From Bradyrhizobium prioriisuperbiae (GTDB lineage: Bacteria > Pseudomonadota > Alphaproteobacteria > Rhizobiales > Xanthobacteraceae), in assembly GCF_032397745.1 (NCBI RefSeq), contig NZ_CP135921.1:5320501-5384500 (forward strand): a stretch of DNA of 64,000 nt, written 5' to 3'. The position numbers and the translations under genes were made by a program. The notes below the pieces were generated by a model. It worked only from the letters and a program-made list of their open reading frames with translations, made no database searches and was not told the origin of the DNA. Within the stretch, counting starts at the first letter, position 1. Each line of letters begins with the position of its first letter. Positions 16,904-26,208 of the stretch are shown here, piece after piece.

Positions 16904-18184
16904 ATGCGCATTCTTTTCTGCTGCGAAAGTTACTGGCCGAGCCGCGGTGGTGTCCAGGAAGTCATACGCCAGATTGCGGAGCGAATGGCAACCGCTGGAC
17001 ATGAGATTGCCGTGGCTGTGCGGCGGCAGGCGGATCGCACCTCGCAAGTGCTTAACGGTGTGCGGATTCACGAGTTCGACGTCAGCGGCAACCTGGTTAC
17101 CGGAATTCGGGGCGAGGTGGAGCAGTATCGGAATTTCATCAAGAGTTTCGATGGTGATGCTATCCTCATCAAGGCCGCTCAACAGTGGACCTTCGACGCG
17201 CTTTGGCCCGTGCTGGACGACATCAAAGTCCGGAAAGTTTTCGTGCCCTGCGGATTCTCCGGCCTGTTCGAGCCCGCCTACACCGGCTATTTCCAGCAAA
17301 TGCCGGCAATCCTGCGAAAATTCGATCATCTGATTTTTTATGCGGAGCAATATCGCGATATCGATTTTGCCAGGGCTCATGGCATCGATACCTTTTCGAT
17401 CATTCCCAATGGCGCCAGCGAGATCGACTTCGATCGTGTCACCGCCGGCCGGTTGCGCGCAAAATTCGGCATTCCCGATACGGATTTCTTGTTCCTGACC
17501 GTCGGTTCTCCGATCGCGGCAAAGGGCCACAAGGAAGTCGAAGATGCCTTTCTGAGGATGGATCTCGGTGGGCGCGCCGCAACGCTGATCCTCAACGGCA
17601 CCTCGCCGAGCCGCCGTTTGAGCGATCTGCTGCGCCCGCAGACCCTCGCACGAGGCGTTGCCATGTTGCGCCGTGACGGTTGGCTTGGTGTCCGCGCGCG
17701 GCTTTTCCCGGAGCGGGTCACCGTTGCCGCCGCTGCGAACGATACCAAACGCATCCTGCGTCTCGATCTGCCTCGCTCGGACGTGCTTGATGCGTTCATG
17801 GAAGCCGATTTGTTTGTTTTCGCCTCCAAGGTCGAATATTCACCGCTGGTACTGTTCGAGGCGGCGGCGGCCGGGACACCGTTCTTGACGGTGCCGGCCG
17901 GCAATGCGGCTGAAATTGTACGTTGGACCGGTGGAGGCATCTTGTGTCCCGCCGATGTCGACGCCAGAGGTTATGTGCGTGTTTCGCCCGATCTTCTCGC
18001 AGCGGAAATGGAGAAGGCGGTGCGGTCGCCGGACCTGCTGCAGCGATTGGGCGCGGCTGGACACAAGGCCTGGCGCGAGCGGTTTACCTGGCAAGTCATC
18101 GCAAAATCCTATGAAAATGTTTTGCGCGGGGAAACAGTCTTCGCGCCGTTCGCGCCAAGTGGCCGGATCGGGCGCAGCAACTGA
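16904..18184 (+). CDS. GT4 family glycosyltransferase
   Basis: 426 residues from the ATG at 16904 (MRILFCCESYWPSRGGVQE), the usual GT4 opening with the glycine-rich acceptor loop. The C-terminal Rossmann half has FLTVGSPIAAKGHKEVEDAF and FASKVEYSPLVLFEAAAAGTP, the E-x7-E-type region that binds the nucleotide sugar. It is a cytoplasmic retaining transferase. Tight packing with the preceding GT2 gene indicates one transcript. Confidence 0.87.
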   Translation: MRILFCCESYWPSRGGVQEVIRQIAERMATAGHEIAVAVRRQADRTSQVLNGVRIHEFDVSGNLVTGIRGEVEQYRNFIKSFDGDAILIKAAQQWTFDALWPVLDDIKVRKVFVPCGFSGLFEPAYTGYFQQMPAILRKFDHLIFYAEQYRDIDFARAHGIDTFSIIPNGASEIDFDRVTAGRLRAKFGIPDTDFLFLTVGSPIAAKGHKEVEDAFLRMDLGGRAATLILNGTSPSRRLSDLLRPQTLARGVAMLRRDGWLGVRARLFPERVTVAAAANDTKRILRLDLPRSDVLDAFMEADLFVFASKVEYSPLVLFEAAAAGTPFLTVPAGNAAEIVRWTGGGILCPADVDARGYVRVSPDLLAAEMEKAVRSPDLLQRLGAAGHKAWRERFTWQVIAKSYENVLRGETVFAPFAPSGRIGRSN

Positions 18185-18226
18185 TTATTCGGCAGATTGA
18201 CCGTTATCGTGAGAGTATTCAGGCAC

Positions 18227-19165
18227 ATGGCCAAATCTAGCGTCCTTGTCACCGGTGCCAGCGGGTTCATCGGCAATCACCTCGTCGATCGTCTGCTGGC
18301 GGATGATGCGGTCGTGACCGCGCTGGTCCGGCCGGAGAGCTCGCTGCCCGAGCGATGGCGGGGCAGGGTCGACACGATCCAGTGTGATGACTGGAGCGAG
18401 CAGGGCCTGCGGCGGACGCTTGCCTCCTTCGCCTGCGACACGGTGTTTCATCTCGCGGCCTATGGAGTGCGGCCGACTCATCGCGATGTCGACAGCATGA
18501 TCCGGATCAATACCGAATTGCCCGCGACGCTGGTGCGGCTCTGTCAGCTCTGGAATGCCCGGCTGGTGATGTCCGGGACCTTTTCGGAATACATGAAGCC
18601 GGCGTCGAACGAACTGCTGATGGAGCTCTCGCCGCTTGAAGCGCATAAGCTCTACGGCTCCTCCAAAGCTGCGGGAGGCCTCATCGCCAGCGCGGTGGCC
18701 ACGGCGCTCGGCGTCGGCCTGCGCAGCCTTCGGCTGTTCAAGGTTTATGGTGCCGGCGAAGCGTCTCATCGGTTGCTGCCCGCGCTGGTCCATGGATTGA
18801 AGCAACGGCAGCGAGTGCCGATCTCGTCGGGCACGCAGATTCTCGATTTTGTCTATATCGATGACGTGATCGAGGCATTGTTGCGGGCGGACGATCATAT
18901 CCGTGATCATGGTACGGTTGCCACCTGGAACGTTGCCACCGGACAAGGTCATTCGGTTTCCCATTTCGCGCAACTTGTCGCGGATACGATGAACGCAGGC
19001 CATGATCTGCTCGGCTTCGGCGAAATTGCCATGCGCAAGGATGACGAGCCCTGGCTGGTCGGCGATCCCGGGTTGATGCAATCGCAGCTCGGCTGGCATC
19101 CGGGCATCGATCTGGAGACCGGTGTCGCCGCGTCCGTTGCGGCGATCACCGGCCGCGCTGGTTGA
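18227..19165 (+). CDS. NAD-dependent epimerase/dehydratase (extended SDR)
   Basis: 312 residues from the ATG at 18227. The nucleotide motif GASGFIGNHL is at the N-terminus; the active-site region has MSGTFSEYMKP and LYGSSKAAGG (Tyr-x3-Lys). The C-terminal half binds the sugar (LDFVYIDDVIEALLRA). It should convert a nucleotide-linked sugar into a rarer one. The specific reaction (for example reductase of a CDP- or GDP-deoxysugar, or C4 epimerase) cannot be read from these motifs. It overlaps no gene but sits 42 bases from its upstream neighbour in the same operon. Confidence 0.82.
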   Translation: MAKSSVLVTGASGFIGNHLVDRLLADDAVVTALVRPESSLPERWRGRVDTIQCDDWSEQGLRRTLASFACDTVFHLAAYGVRPTHRDVDSMIRINTELPATLVRLCQLWNARLVMSGTFSEYMKPASNELLMELSPLEAHKLYGSSKAAGGLIASAVATALGVGLRSLRLFKVYGAGEASHRLLPALVHGLKQRQRVPISSGTQILDFVYIDDVIEALLRADDHIRDHGTVATWNVATGQGHSVSHFAQLVADTMNAGHDLLGFGEIAMRKDDEPWLVGDPGLMQSQLGWHPGIDLETGVAASVAAITGRAG

Positions 19166-19190
19166 TGATACGGCAGGGCGGCCAATTCGT

Positions 19191-20102
19191 GTGATTACCA
19201 TCGCGATCCAGGGCGGCCTCGGCAACCAGATGTTTCAGTATGCGGCCGCCAAGGCGCTGGCGTGCCGGCATGGCGTCGATCTCGTCATAGATGAGAGCTC
19301 ATTTCGCTCCTACACGTTGCGGAATTTCCTGCTCGATCGCCTTCAGGTGCCGGAGGCCGTGGCAGACCGCGTGATCGATGCGTCGAGTCCGGTCAAGAGT
19401 TTCACGGCGGTGAAGTGGCGAAATCGTGCCAATCGGATTCTGAGCCGCCTTTCGCTACCGGAACTACCGCAGCGGGGAAATACCTATTCGGAGCCGCACT
19501 TCCATTTCGATTCTCGCTTTACGGAGCTTGGCGCGTCGACGTCGCTCTTCGGATATTTCCAGAGCGAGCGCTACTTCATCGAAATCGCCGATATGCTGCG
19601 GGATTGTTTCCAGCCGCGCGATCCGATCGGGCCGCCAGCGCAGGCGATGGCGGATGTGATCGCGCGCAGCGAGATGCCGGTGTCCGTTCACATCCGGCGA
19701 GGTGATTATGTCAAGTCCGCCGAAACCGCCCGCGTCCATGGTTCGCTGAGTGCGCCGTATTACAGGACTGCATTGCAGGTCCTGCAAGGCGCATTGCCGT
19801 CCCCGATGACGGTGTTCGTGTTCTCCGATGATCCGGCGGAAGCGGAAGCGGTGCTCGATTTCGTCCCTCGAGACCAGCTTGTTCACGTCAGTGGCGATCC
19901 GGAGCGACCCTGGGAGGACATGGCGCTGATGTCGCGGTGCCGGCATCACGTCATCGCCAACAGTTCGTTCAGCTGGTGGGGCGCCTGGCTCAATCCGGCC
20001 CCGGAGAAAATCGTCATCGCGCCACGCGAATGGTTTACCCCGGCAGAGTTGCGCCAGCGCAACACCTGTGATCTCTATCCGCCGGGCTGGATATTGCTGT
20101 GA
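19191..20102 (+). CDS. GT11 alpha-1,2-fucosyltransferase-like protein
   Basis: 303 residues with a GTG start at 19191. No in-frame ATG fits, and the family opening ITIAIQGGLGNQMFQYAAAK begins at residue 2. The hallmark HIRRGDYV motif lies near residue 165, followed by FVFSDDPAEAEAVL and ANSSFSWWGAWL, all typical of GT11 enzymes that use GDP-L-fucose. No gmd or fcl for GDP-fucose is in the window, although GDP-mannose could be made by the gene at 28908-30320. Use of another GDP-deoxysugar is possible. Confidence 0.85.
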   Translation: MITIAIQGGLGNQMFQYAAAKALACRHGVDLVIDESSFRSYTLRNFLLDRLQVPEAVADRVIDASSPVKSFTAVKWRNRANRILSRLSLPELPQRGNTYSEPHFHFDSRFTELGASTSLFGYFQSERYFIEIADMLRDCFQPRDPIGPPAQAMADVIARSEMPVSVHIRRGDYVKSAETARVHGSLSAPYYRTALQVLQGALPSPMTVFVFSDDPAEAEAVLDFVPRDQLVHVSGDPERPWEDMALMSRCRHHVIANSSFSWWGAWLNPAPEKIVIAPREWFTPAELRQRNTCDLYPPGWILL

Positions 20103-20148
20103 CGGCATCGGTTTTTGAAATTACCTGATTTGAATCGGAGTTTGGATC

Positions 20149-20871
20149 ATGTCGCTGGTCGGCGCACGTTCAATCATTAGCGGTCTTCGTCGCCGCGCGC
20201 GTCGCGCAACCGGCGGCTGGGGCGATCCTGTTCGCAACCCCGATGCCTCCGAATTCGAGGTCGATCTCTGGACGCTGTCGGATTTCGTGCTCGACAAGAT
20301 CGTGCCTGTCGTCGGCGTGCGACCTTATCCGTTGAATGAACTGTTGCTGATGACCGCAGCCGCATGCCGGCTGAAGCCATCGGTCGTGTTCGACTGGGGG
20401 ACGCATATCGGTGCCTCCGCCCGCATCTTTCATGAATGCGACAAAGCGTTCAAATTCGGCTTCGAGATCCATTCCATCGATTTGCCGCCCGACGCGAGCC
20501 ACGTCGAGCATCCTGGTCAGGAGCATGGCCGTCTGGTGCGTGGGCTTGCCAACGTTCACCTGCACCGCGGCAATGGTGTCAGGGTCGCGCTCGATGTCTG
20601 GCGCAGGCTTGGCCAGCCGAAACGCCCGCTGTTTTTCGTCGACGGAGATCATGCTTATGAGTCCGTGCGCGATGAACTCGGCGAGATTTTTTCAACCGTT
20701 CCCGACGCCAGTGCGTTGGCCCACGACAGTTTCTTTCAATCCGCCGATGCGAACTATAATGTTGGCCCTGCGCTCGCCATTGATGAGGTCGTGCGCGGCT
20801 TTCCGGGGCGCTTCAAGGTGATCAAGTCCGGCCTTGGATTGCCGGGGATGACCCTGCTGGTGACAGTCTGA
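20149..20871 (+). CDS. Class I SAM-dependent methyltransferase (Methyltransf_24-like)
   Basis: 240 residues. VVFDWGTHIGASARIFHE is the glycine-containing SAM loop and LFFVDGDHAYESVRDELGEI is the acidic metal/substrate motif of the Methyltransf_24 / rhamnosyl O-methyltransferase type. The N-terminal 30 residues are Arg-rich. In this context it likely methylates a sugar of the surface glycan. Third methyltransferase domain of the locus, and the only one that stands alone. Confidence 0.72.
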   Translation: MSLVGARSIISGLRRRARRATGGWGDPVRNPDASEFEVDLWTLSDFVLDKIVPVVGVRPYPLNELLLMTAAACRLKPSVVFDWGTHIGASARIFHECDKAFKFGFEIHSIDLPPDASHVEHPGQEHGRLVRGLANVHLHRGNGVRVALDVWRRLGQPKRPLFFVDGDHAYESVRDELGEIFSTVPDASALAHDSFFQSADANYNVGPALAIDEVVRGFPGRFKVIKSGLGLPGMTLLVTV

Positions 20872-20907
20872 CGACGCGCGGCCAGTCAGCCGGATCTCGG
20901 GCAAAAA

Positions 20908-21789
20908 ATGAAGATGGCGTTGCCGCTCGTCTCGATCATCCTGTCGATGCGTAACAGCGCGGCCACGATCGGCGCCGCGGTGCGCTCGGTCCAGCTGCAG
21001 ACGCTGCGGGATTGGGAGCTGATCGTGATCGATGACGGCTCGTCCGACCGAAGTGCCGAAATCGTCGATGGGTTCGGCGACGCGCGAATCCGGCTGGTGC
21101 GCGAGCCGGTGAGCGCCGGGCTTGCGCCGCGGCTTAATCAGGCCGTAACGCTCAGCCGGGGCGATTTCATCGCGCGGATGGATGCGGATGACATCTGTTT
21201 CCCGGACCGGCTGTCGCGGCAGGTCGAACAGTTGCAGCAGGAGCCGCAGCTCGATGTCGTCGGCTGCGCCGCTGTCGTGTTTACCGATGGCCATGAGTTG
21301 GTCGGCCGGCTGCCGATCGGGGTGACCCATCAGCAGATCACGGCGCGCCCGTGCGACGGCTTTCCGTTCCCGCATCCGACATGGTGTGGGCGCGCCGCCT
21401 GGTTCCGAAACAATCCCTACGATGCGGCGTTGATGAAAGCGGAAGATCAGGATCTGCTGCTGCGGACCTTCCGCACCAGCCGGTTCGGCGGCCTGGAGGA
21501 CGTGCTGCTGGGCTATCGCCAGAACCAGCTCGACCTGAGGAAACTGCTGCCGGGGCGGCGCACTTTCATCGGTTCGCTCTGGCGCTATGGCGCACGCACC
21601 GGCGAGCATTGGCCGGCGCTGGGTGGGATCGTGCTGCATTTCGTCAAGGGCGTGGTCGATGTCATCACCGTCGGCCTCGGCCTCAATCGTCTGGCGCAGC
21701 GACGCCGGCTGCAGCAGGTGCCGCCAGAGGTCGCGGAGCGATGGCAGGAACTGCGGCAGCAGCTTGATCTCGACAAGGCGGCCTCCTGA
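20908..21789 (+). CDS. GT2 family glycosyltransferase
   Basis: 293 residues. The GT2 core is clear: PLVSIILSMRNSAATIGAAV, LIVIDDGSSDRSAEIV and ARMDADDICFPDRL (DAD metal site). Sequence beyond about 200 includes MKAEDQDLLLRT, the catalytic ED region. A probable cytoplasmic inverting transferase of the locus. Its TGA overlaps the ATG of asnB by one base (TGATG), indicating translational coupling. Confidence 0.86.
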   Translation: MKMALPLVSIILSMRNSAATIGAAVRSVQLQTLRDWELIVIDDGSSDRSAEIVDGFGDARIRLVREPVSAGLAPRLNQAVTLSRGDFIARMDADDICFPDRLSRQVEQLQQEPQLDVVGCAAVVFTDGHELVGRLPIGVTHQQITARPCDGFPFPHPTWCGRAAWFRNNPYDAALMKAEDQDLLLRTFRTSRFGGLEDVLLGYRQNQLDLRKLLPGRRTFIGSLWRYGARTGEHWPALGGIVLHFVKGVVDVITVGLGLNRLAQRRRLQQVPPEVAERWQELRQQLDLDKAAS

Positions 21790-23756
21790 TGTGCGGCGTT
21801 GCCGGCTTGATGCGACCGGGCGGTGGCGACGACACTGCGCTGGCGGGCATTGCCTCGCGCATGGCGGATGCGCTTCGTCATCGCGGGCCCGATGCGGGCG
21901 GGGTGTGGACCCGCGCGACCGCGGGCATCGGCTTCGGTCACCGCCGGCTCTCGATCCTCGATCTCACGGAGGCGGGCGCGCAGCCGATGCGCAGCGAATG
22001 CGGTCGCCTTGCCATCACCTTCAATGGCGAGATCTACAATCATCAGCAGATTCGCGCCGAACTCGAGGCCGCAGGCGCGGCGCCGAACTGGCGCGGACAT
22101 TCGGACACCGAAACCCTGCTGTATGCGGTGCGGCAGTGGGGCGTGGCCGCGGCGTTGCGGCGGTTCACCGGCATGTTCGCTTTCGCGCTGTGGGACGAGG
22201 CGACACGGACGCTGACACTCGCCCGCGACCGGTTCGGCGAGAAGCCGCTGTTCTATGGCTGGTGCGGCCGTGACCTGGTGTTCGCGTCGGAATTGAAGGC
22301 ACTGGCCGCGCATCCCGTGTGGGCGCCGTCGCTGGACCGCACCGCGCTGACCGCGTTCATGCGTTATTGCTATGTGCCCGCGCCTGGCACGATCTGGCAG
22401 GGCATTCACAAACTCCCCCCGGCCTCGTTGGTGACATTCCCAGCCGATGCGTCCGTAGGGGCGATGCCTGAGCCGGTGGCCTATTGGTCGCTTCGCGAGC
22501 AGGTGGTCGCGGGGCAGGGCGCGCGGATCGACCATGAGACGCAGGCGATCGATGAGCTGCAGCGGCTGCTGTCGATTGCGGTGAAGCGGCAATGCCTCTC
22601 CGACGTGCCGCTCGGGGCTTTTTTGTCCGGCGGCATCGATTCCTCGGTCGTCGTTGCGCTGATGCAGGCGCAGGCGAGCCAGCCGGTGAAGACTTTCACC
22701 ATTGGCTTTTCCGAGGGCGCGTTCAACGAGGCCGACGACGCCCGCAAGGTGGCGCATCATCTCGGCACCGCGCACACCGAGCTCACGGTGGATGCCAAGA
22801 CCGCGAGAGACGTGATCCCGAAACTACCCGGGATGTATGACGAGCCGTTCGCGGATTCCTCGCAGATCCCGACCCATCTGGTGGCGGCGCTGGCGCGGCA
22901 GCATGTCACTGTGGCGCTGTCCGGCGATGCCGGCGATGAATTGTTCGGCGGCTACAATCGGCATGTCTGGGGCACGCAGCTGAACCGCCGTCTCAGCCGG
23001 CTTCCGGCGCCGCTGCGCCGCGCGTTCGGCACCGTGCTGGGCGCGGTGTCGCCGGAGCCGGTCGGCACGATCGCGCGGTGGATCGAGCCGCTGCTGCCAC
23101 AGCACTTGCAGGTGCGTCGCGCCGGCGATCAGGCAGCCAAGCTCGCCCGCATCGTTAATGCTCCTTCGCTCGATGATATGTACCGGTTGCTGTGTTCCAT
23201 CGACAACGCGCCGGCGCTGACCGTTGTCGGAGGCGAAGAAGCGCCGAACTGGTCCATGCGCGAGATGGACGCGCTGACAACCCCGCTCGATCCGCTCGAC
23301 CGCATGACACTCTCCGACGCATTGAGTTATCTCAGCGACGACATTCTGCAGAAGGTCGATCGGGCCGCGATGGCGGTCAGCCTGGAGACCCGGGTCCCGT
23401 TTCTGGATCGTGACGTCGCGGAATTCGCTGCGCGCGTGCCTCCTCGCATGAAGGTGCGCGACGGCCGCGGCAAATGGCTGGTGCGGCAGGTGCTGTACAG
23501 GCATGTCCCGGCGGCTTTGGTCGACCGGCCGAAGACCGGTTTCAGCATCCCGCTCGACGACTGGCTGCGCGGACCCCTGAAGGCGTGGGCCGGCGATCTC
23601 TTGTCGCCGGAGCGGCTGCGGCGACAGGGGCTGTTCAATCCCCGGCGCGTCGAGCTCATGCTCGGCGAGCATCTGAGTGGTCGACACAACCACGGCTATT
23701 GGCTATGGAACGTGCTGATGGCGCAGGCTTGGCACGATCAATGGTGCGCCGGCTGA
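21789..23756 (+). CDS. asnB: Glutamine-hydrolysing asparagine synthase-like amidotransferase
   Basis: 655 residues. MCGVAGLM places the glutaminase nucleophile Cys2 at the mature N-terminus. Class II amidotransferase motifs follow (RHRGPDAGG, LTFNGEIYNH-like ITFNGEIYNH), then a synthetase domain with the PP-loop FLSGGIDSS near 280 and ALSGDAGDELFGGY. Length matches family members found in polysaccharide clusters, such as those that amidate uronic acids in O-antigens, rather than the short housekeeping enzyme. With the UDP-sugar dehydrogenase at 26558, amidation of a hexuronic acid is the preferred reading; true asparagine synthesis is the alternative. Confidence 0.87.
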   Translation: MCGVAGLMRPGGGDDTALAGIASRMADALRHRGPDAGGVWTRATAGIGFGHRRLSILDLTEAGAQPMRSECGRLAITFNGEIYNHQQIRAELEAAGAAPNWRGHSDTETLLYAVRQWGVAAALRRFTGMFAFALWDEATRTLTLARDRFGEKPLFYGWCGRDLVFASELKALAAHPVWAPSLDRTALTAFMRYCYVPAPGTIWQGIHKLPPASLVTFPADASVGAMPEPVAYWSLREQVVAGQGARIDHETQAIDELQRLLSIAVKRQCLSDVPLGAFLSGGIDSSVVVALMQAQASQPVKTFTIGFSEGAFNEADDARKVAHHLGTAHTELTVDAKTARDVIPKLPGMYDEPFADSSQIPTHLVAALARQHVTVALSGDAGDELFGGYNRHVWGTQLNRRLSRLPAPLRRAFGTVLGAVSPEPVGTIARWIEPLLPQHLQVRRAGDQAAKLARIVNAPSLDDMYRLLCSIDNAPALTVVGGEEAPNWSMREMDALTTPLDPLDRMTLSDALSYLSDDILQKVDRAAMAVSLETRVPFLDRDVAEFAARVPPRMKVRDGRGKWLVRQVLYRHVPAALVDRPKTGFSIPLDDWLRGPLKAWAGDLLSPERLRRQGLFNPRRVELMLGEHLSGRHNHGYWLWNVLMAQAWHDQWCAG

Positions 23757-23793
23757 CCATTCCTCCCGCATCCGCGCGAGACATCACTCCGTC

Positions 23794-25227
23794 ATGACCG
23801 ATCTTTCCAGCCGCAAAGCGGCCATTCTTGCACATTCGGAAACATTCGCCGCCTCTCGCGGTGACTGGCGCGCGCGTGCGCGCTTTTTCCATGACGAAGA
23901 CGAGACCTATCTTCGTTTCCTGATTCCCGAAGGCGCGCGGGTGCTGGATATCGGGTGCGGCACCGGCGACACGCTGGCCGCGCTCAAGCCGTCGTATGGC
24001 GTCGGTGTCGACTTCAGTCCGGCGATGATCGCGCAGGCCCGCGTGCGTCATCCGGAATTGACGTTTCATCTCGGCGACGCGGAAGATCCGGCGACCATCA
24101 CAGCGCTCGAAGGTCCGTTCGATTACATCCTGGTGCTCGACACCATCGGTGCGGTCGACGATTGCCAGACATTTCTGAGCCAGTTGCATCCGCTGTGCAC
24201 GCGGCAGACGCGTCTCGTGATCGGCTACTATTCCCACCTCTGGCATCCGGTGCTCCGGCTGGCGGAGCGCGGCGGACGCCGGATGCCGCATCCGGAGCAG
24301 AACATCCTGTCGCCGGCGGACGTGCGGGCCTTCGCCGGTCTCGCCGACTTCGATCCGGTGAAATCCGAGCGCCGCCTGCTATCGCCGCTGGCCCTGTTCG
24401 GCGTGGGACGTTTCATCAACCGCTTCATCAGCATCCTGCCGGGCTTTCGGGCGCTGTCGCTGCGACACTACGCCGTGTGCCGCTCGCTGCCGGCGGCGGG
24501 ATCGGACGTGAAGTCGGCGACGGTGGTGATCCCGGCCCGCAACGAGCGCGGCAACATCGAGCCCGCGGTGCAGCGGATCCCGCAATTCTGCGACGACATC
24601 GAGATCATCTTTATCGAAGGCCACAGCAAGGACGAGACCTTCGCGGAGATGGAGCGGGTCAAGGCGGCCTATCCGGGCAAAGACATCAAGACCATGGTGC
24701 AGCCCGGCAAGGGCAAGGCCGATGCGGTGTTCACCGCATTCGACGCCGCCCGCGGCGATGTGCTGATGATCCTGGACGCGGACCTGACCATGCCGCCGGA
24801 ACAACTGCCGAAATTCTGGGACGCGGTGCAGTCGGGCAAGGGCGAGTTCATCAACGGCTCGCGGCTGGTCTATGCCATGGACGATGGCGCCATGCGTTTT
24901 CTCAATCTGATCGCCAACCGCACCTTTTCTTATTTGTTCTCGTGGCTGCTGAACCAGCGCTACACCGATACGCTGTGCGGCACCAAGGTGATGCGGCGCA
25001 GCGACTATCAGCGCCTGAAGGCCGGCAAGGCCTATTTCGGCGACTTCGATCCGTTTGGTGATTTCGACCTGATCTTCGGCGCCTCCAAACTCAACCTGAA
25101 ATCGATCGACATGCCGATCCGCTATGCGGCGCGCAGTTATGGCGAGACCCAGATCTCGCGCTTCAGGCACGGCTGGATGCTGCTGAAGATGGTGGTGTTC
25201 GCGTTTTTCAGGATCAAGGCGCAGTAG
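23794..25227 (+). CDS. Bifunctional SAM methyltransferase - GT2 fusion
   Basis: 477 residues. Residues about 40-190 are a class I methyltransferase (GARVLDIGCGTGDTLAAL, YILVLDTIGAVDD). Residues about 230-460 are a GT2 domain of the dolichyl-phosphate-mannose synthase type (ATVVIPARNERGNIEPAVQR, LMILDADLTMPPEQLP, INGSRLVYAMDD). The order of domains is opposite to the fusion at 13727-15802. The C-terminus ends in a hydrophobic stretch (MLLKMVVFAFFRIK). It may make a polyprenyl-phosphate sugar or act on a lipid-linked intermediate. It is the last rightward gene of the operon and faces a convergent gene 18 bases away, with no clear terminator between them. Confidence 0.82.
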   Translation: MTDLSSRKAAILAHSETFAASRGDWRARARFFHDEDETYLRFLIPEGARVLDIGCGTGDTLAALKPSYGVGVDFSPAMIAQARVRHPELTFHLGDAEDPATITALEGPFDYILVLDTIGAVDDCQTFLSQLHPLCTRQTRLVIGYYSHLWHPVLRLAERGGRRMPHPEQNILSPADVRAFAGLADFDPVKSERRLLSPLALFGVGRFINRFISILPGFRALSLRHYAVCRSLPAAGSDVKSATVVIPARNERGNIEPAVQRIPQFCDDIEIIFIEGHSKDETFAEMERVKAAYPGKDIKTMVQPGKGKADAVFTAFDAARGDVLMILDADLTMPPEQLPKFWDAVQSGKGEFINGSRLVYAMDDGAMRFLNLIANRTFSYLFSWLLNQRYTDTLCGTKVMRRSDYQRLKAGKAYFGDFDPFGDFDLIFGASKLNLKSIDMPIRYAARSYGETQISRFRHGWMLLKMVVFAFFRIKAQ

Positions 25228-25245
25228 AGCGCCTCACTGCCGGCC

Positions 25246-26208
25246 TCATTGCTCCTGCAGCTCCATCGCCGCCGATCCCTTCGCGGCTTTCTCGGCGCTG
25301 AAGACCCAGACCAGCCCGCCGATCGCCCCGACCGCGAACGACACCGCACCGAACAGGATCGACACCACGAGGCCATCGGCCTGCGGCAGACCCGCATAAC
25401 CGAATGCCACCATCATGGTCGCTTCGCGCACGCCCCAGCCGGCGATCGAGATCGGCAGCATGGTGATCAGCATGATGGGCGGGATCAGCAGGAACACCTG
25501 GGGAAATGTCGCCGGTGCCGCAATCGAGCGCACCACGGCCCAGGCGATCACAACGGCGAGAACGTGGACCGCCAGCGACAGCACGGCGATTTTCGGGCCG
25601 CTCTGGCGACTGAAAATCACCTTGTTGGCGATCACCGCGCAGGCATGAATATGCTTGGTCGGCAGCCACGCGGTCAGCCAGGCCCATGACAGCCGGCCAA
25701 AGGCGAGAAACGCCAACCCCGCGGCCAGCGCGCCGAAATCGATCAGCGACAGCGCGGCGCGGCCGCGGGCATCGCCGATCAGCTGATAACTCCAGGGCAG
25801 GCTGGCGACGATCAGGATGGCCAGTGCCACGAGGCCGATCGCGCGGTCCACCAGCACCGAATAGGTTGCGGCGCGCCAGCCGGCGCCGGTGCGGCTCACC
25901 AGCCACAGCCGCACGGCATCGCCGCCGATCGACGACGGCAGGCTCTGGTTGAAGAATGCCCCGATCATGTTGAAGCGCAGCGCCTGGGCAGCCGAAAGCG
26001 GAGCTCCGCACAGCGCGGTAATTTCCCGCCACCGCAGCGCGCCGAGCAGGATCTGCACCAGCGTCATGGCGATCGCCACCGCGATCCAGCCGAGGTTGAT
26101 CTGGTTCATGCGCGCCAGGATGGCAGACACATTGACCCCGCGCAGCGCGAGATACAGCAGCGCCCCGGACACCAGGATTTTGAGCGCAACGAGCAGGATT
26201 TGGCGCAT
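25246..26208 (-). CDS. Flippase-like membrane protein (UPF0104/LPG-synthase TM family)
   Basis: 320 residues with about eight membrane segments. Family marks: ALRGVNVSAILARM near 25, FFNQSLPSSIGGDAVRLWLV near 95, and PISIAGWGVREATMMVAFGY near 255. Relatives are the membrane part of MprF and stand-alone proteins often found beside glycolipid or hopanoid glycosyltransferases; lipid or lipid-linked sugar translocation is proposed for them. Encoded opposite to both flanking operons, so it has its own promoter in 26209-26557. Confidence 0.8.
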   Translation of the reverse strand: MRQILLVALKILVSGALLYLALRGVNVSAILARMNQINLGWIAVAIAMTLVQILLGALRWREITALCGAPLSAAQALRFNMIGAFFNQSLPSSIGGDAVRLWLVSRTGAGWRAATYSVLVDRAIGLVALAILIVASLPWSYQLIGDARGRAALSLIDFGALAAGLAFLAFGRLSWAWLTAWLPTKHIHACAVIANKVIFSRQSGPKIAVLSLAVHVLAVVIAWAVVRSIAAPATFPQVFLLIPPIMLITMLPISIAGWGVREATMMVAFGYAGLPQADGLVVSILFGAVSFAVGAIGGLVWVFSAEKAAKGSAAMELQEQ

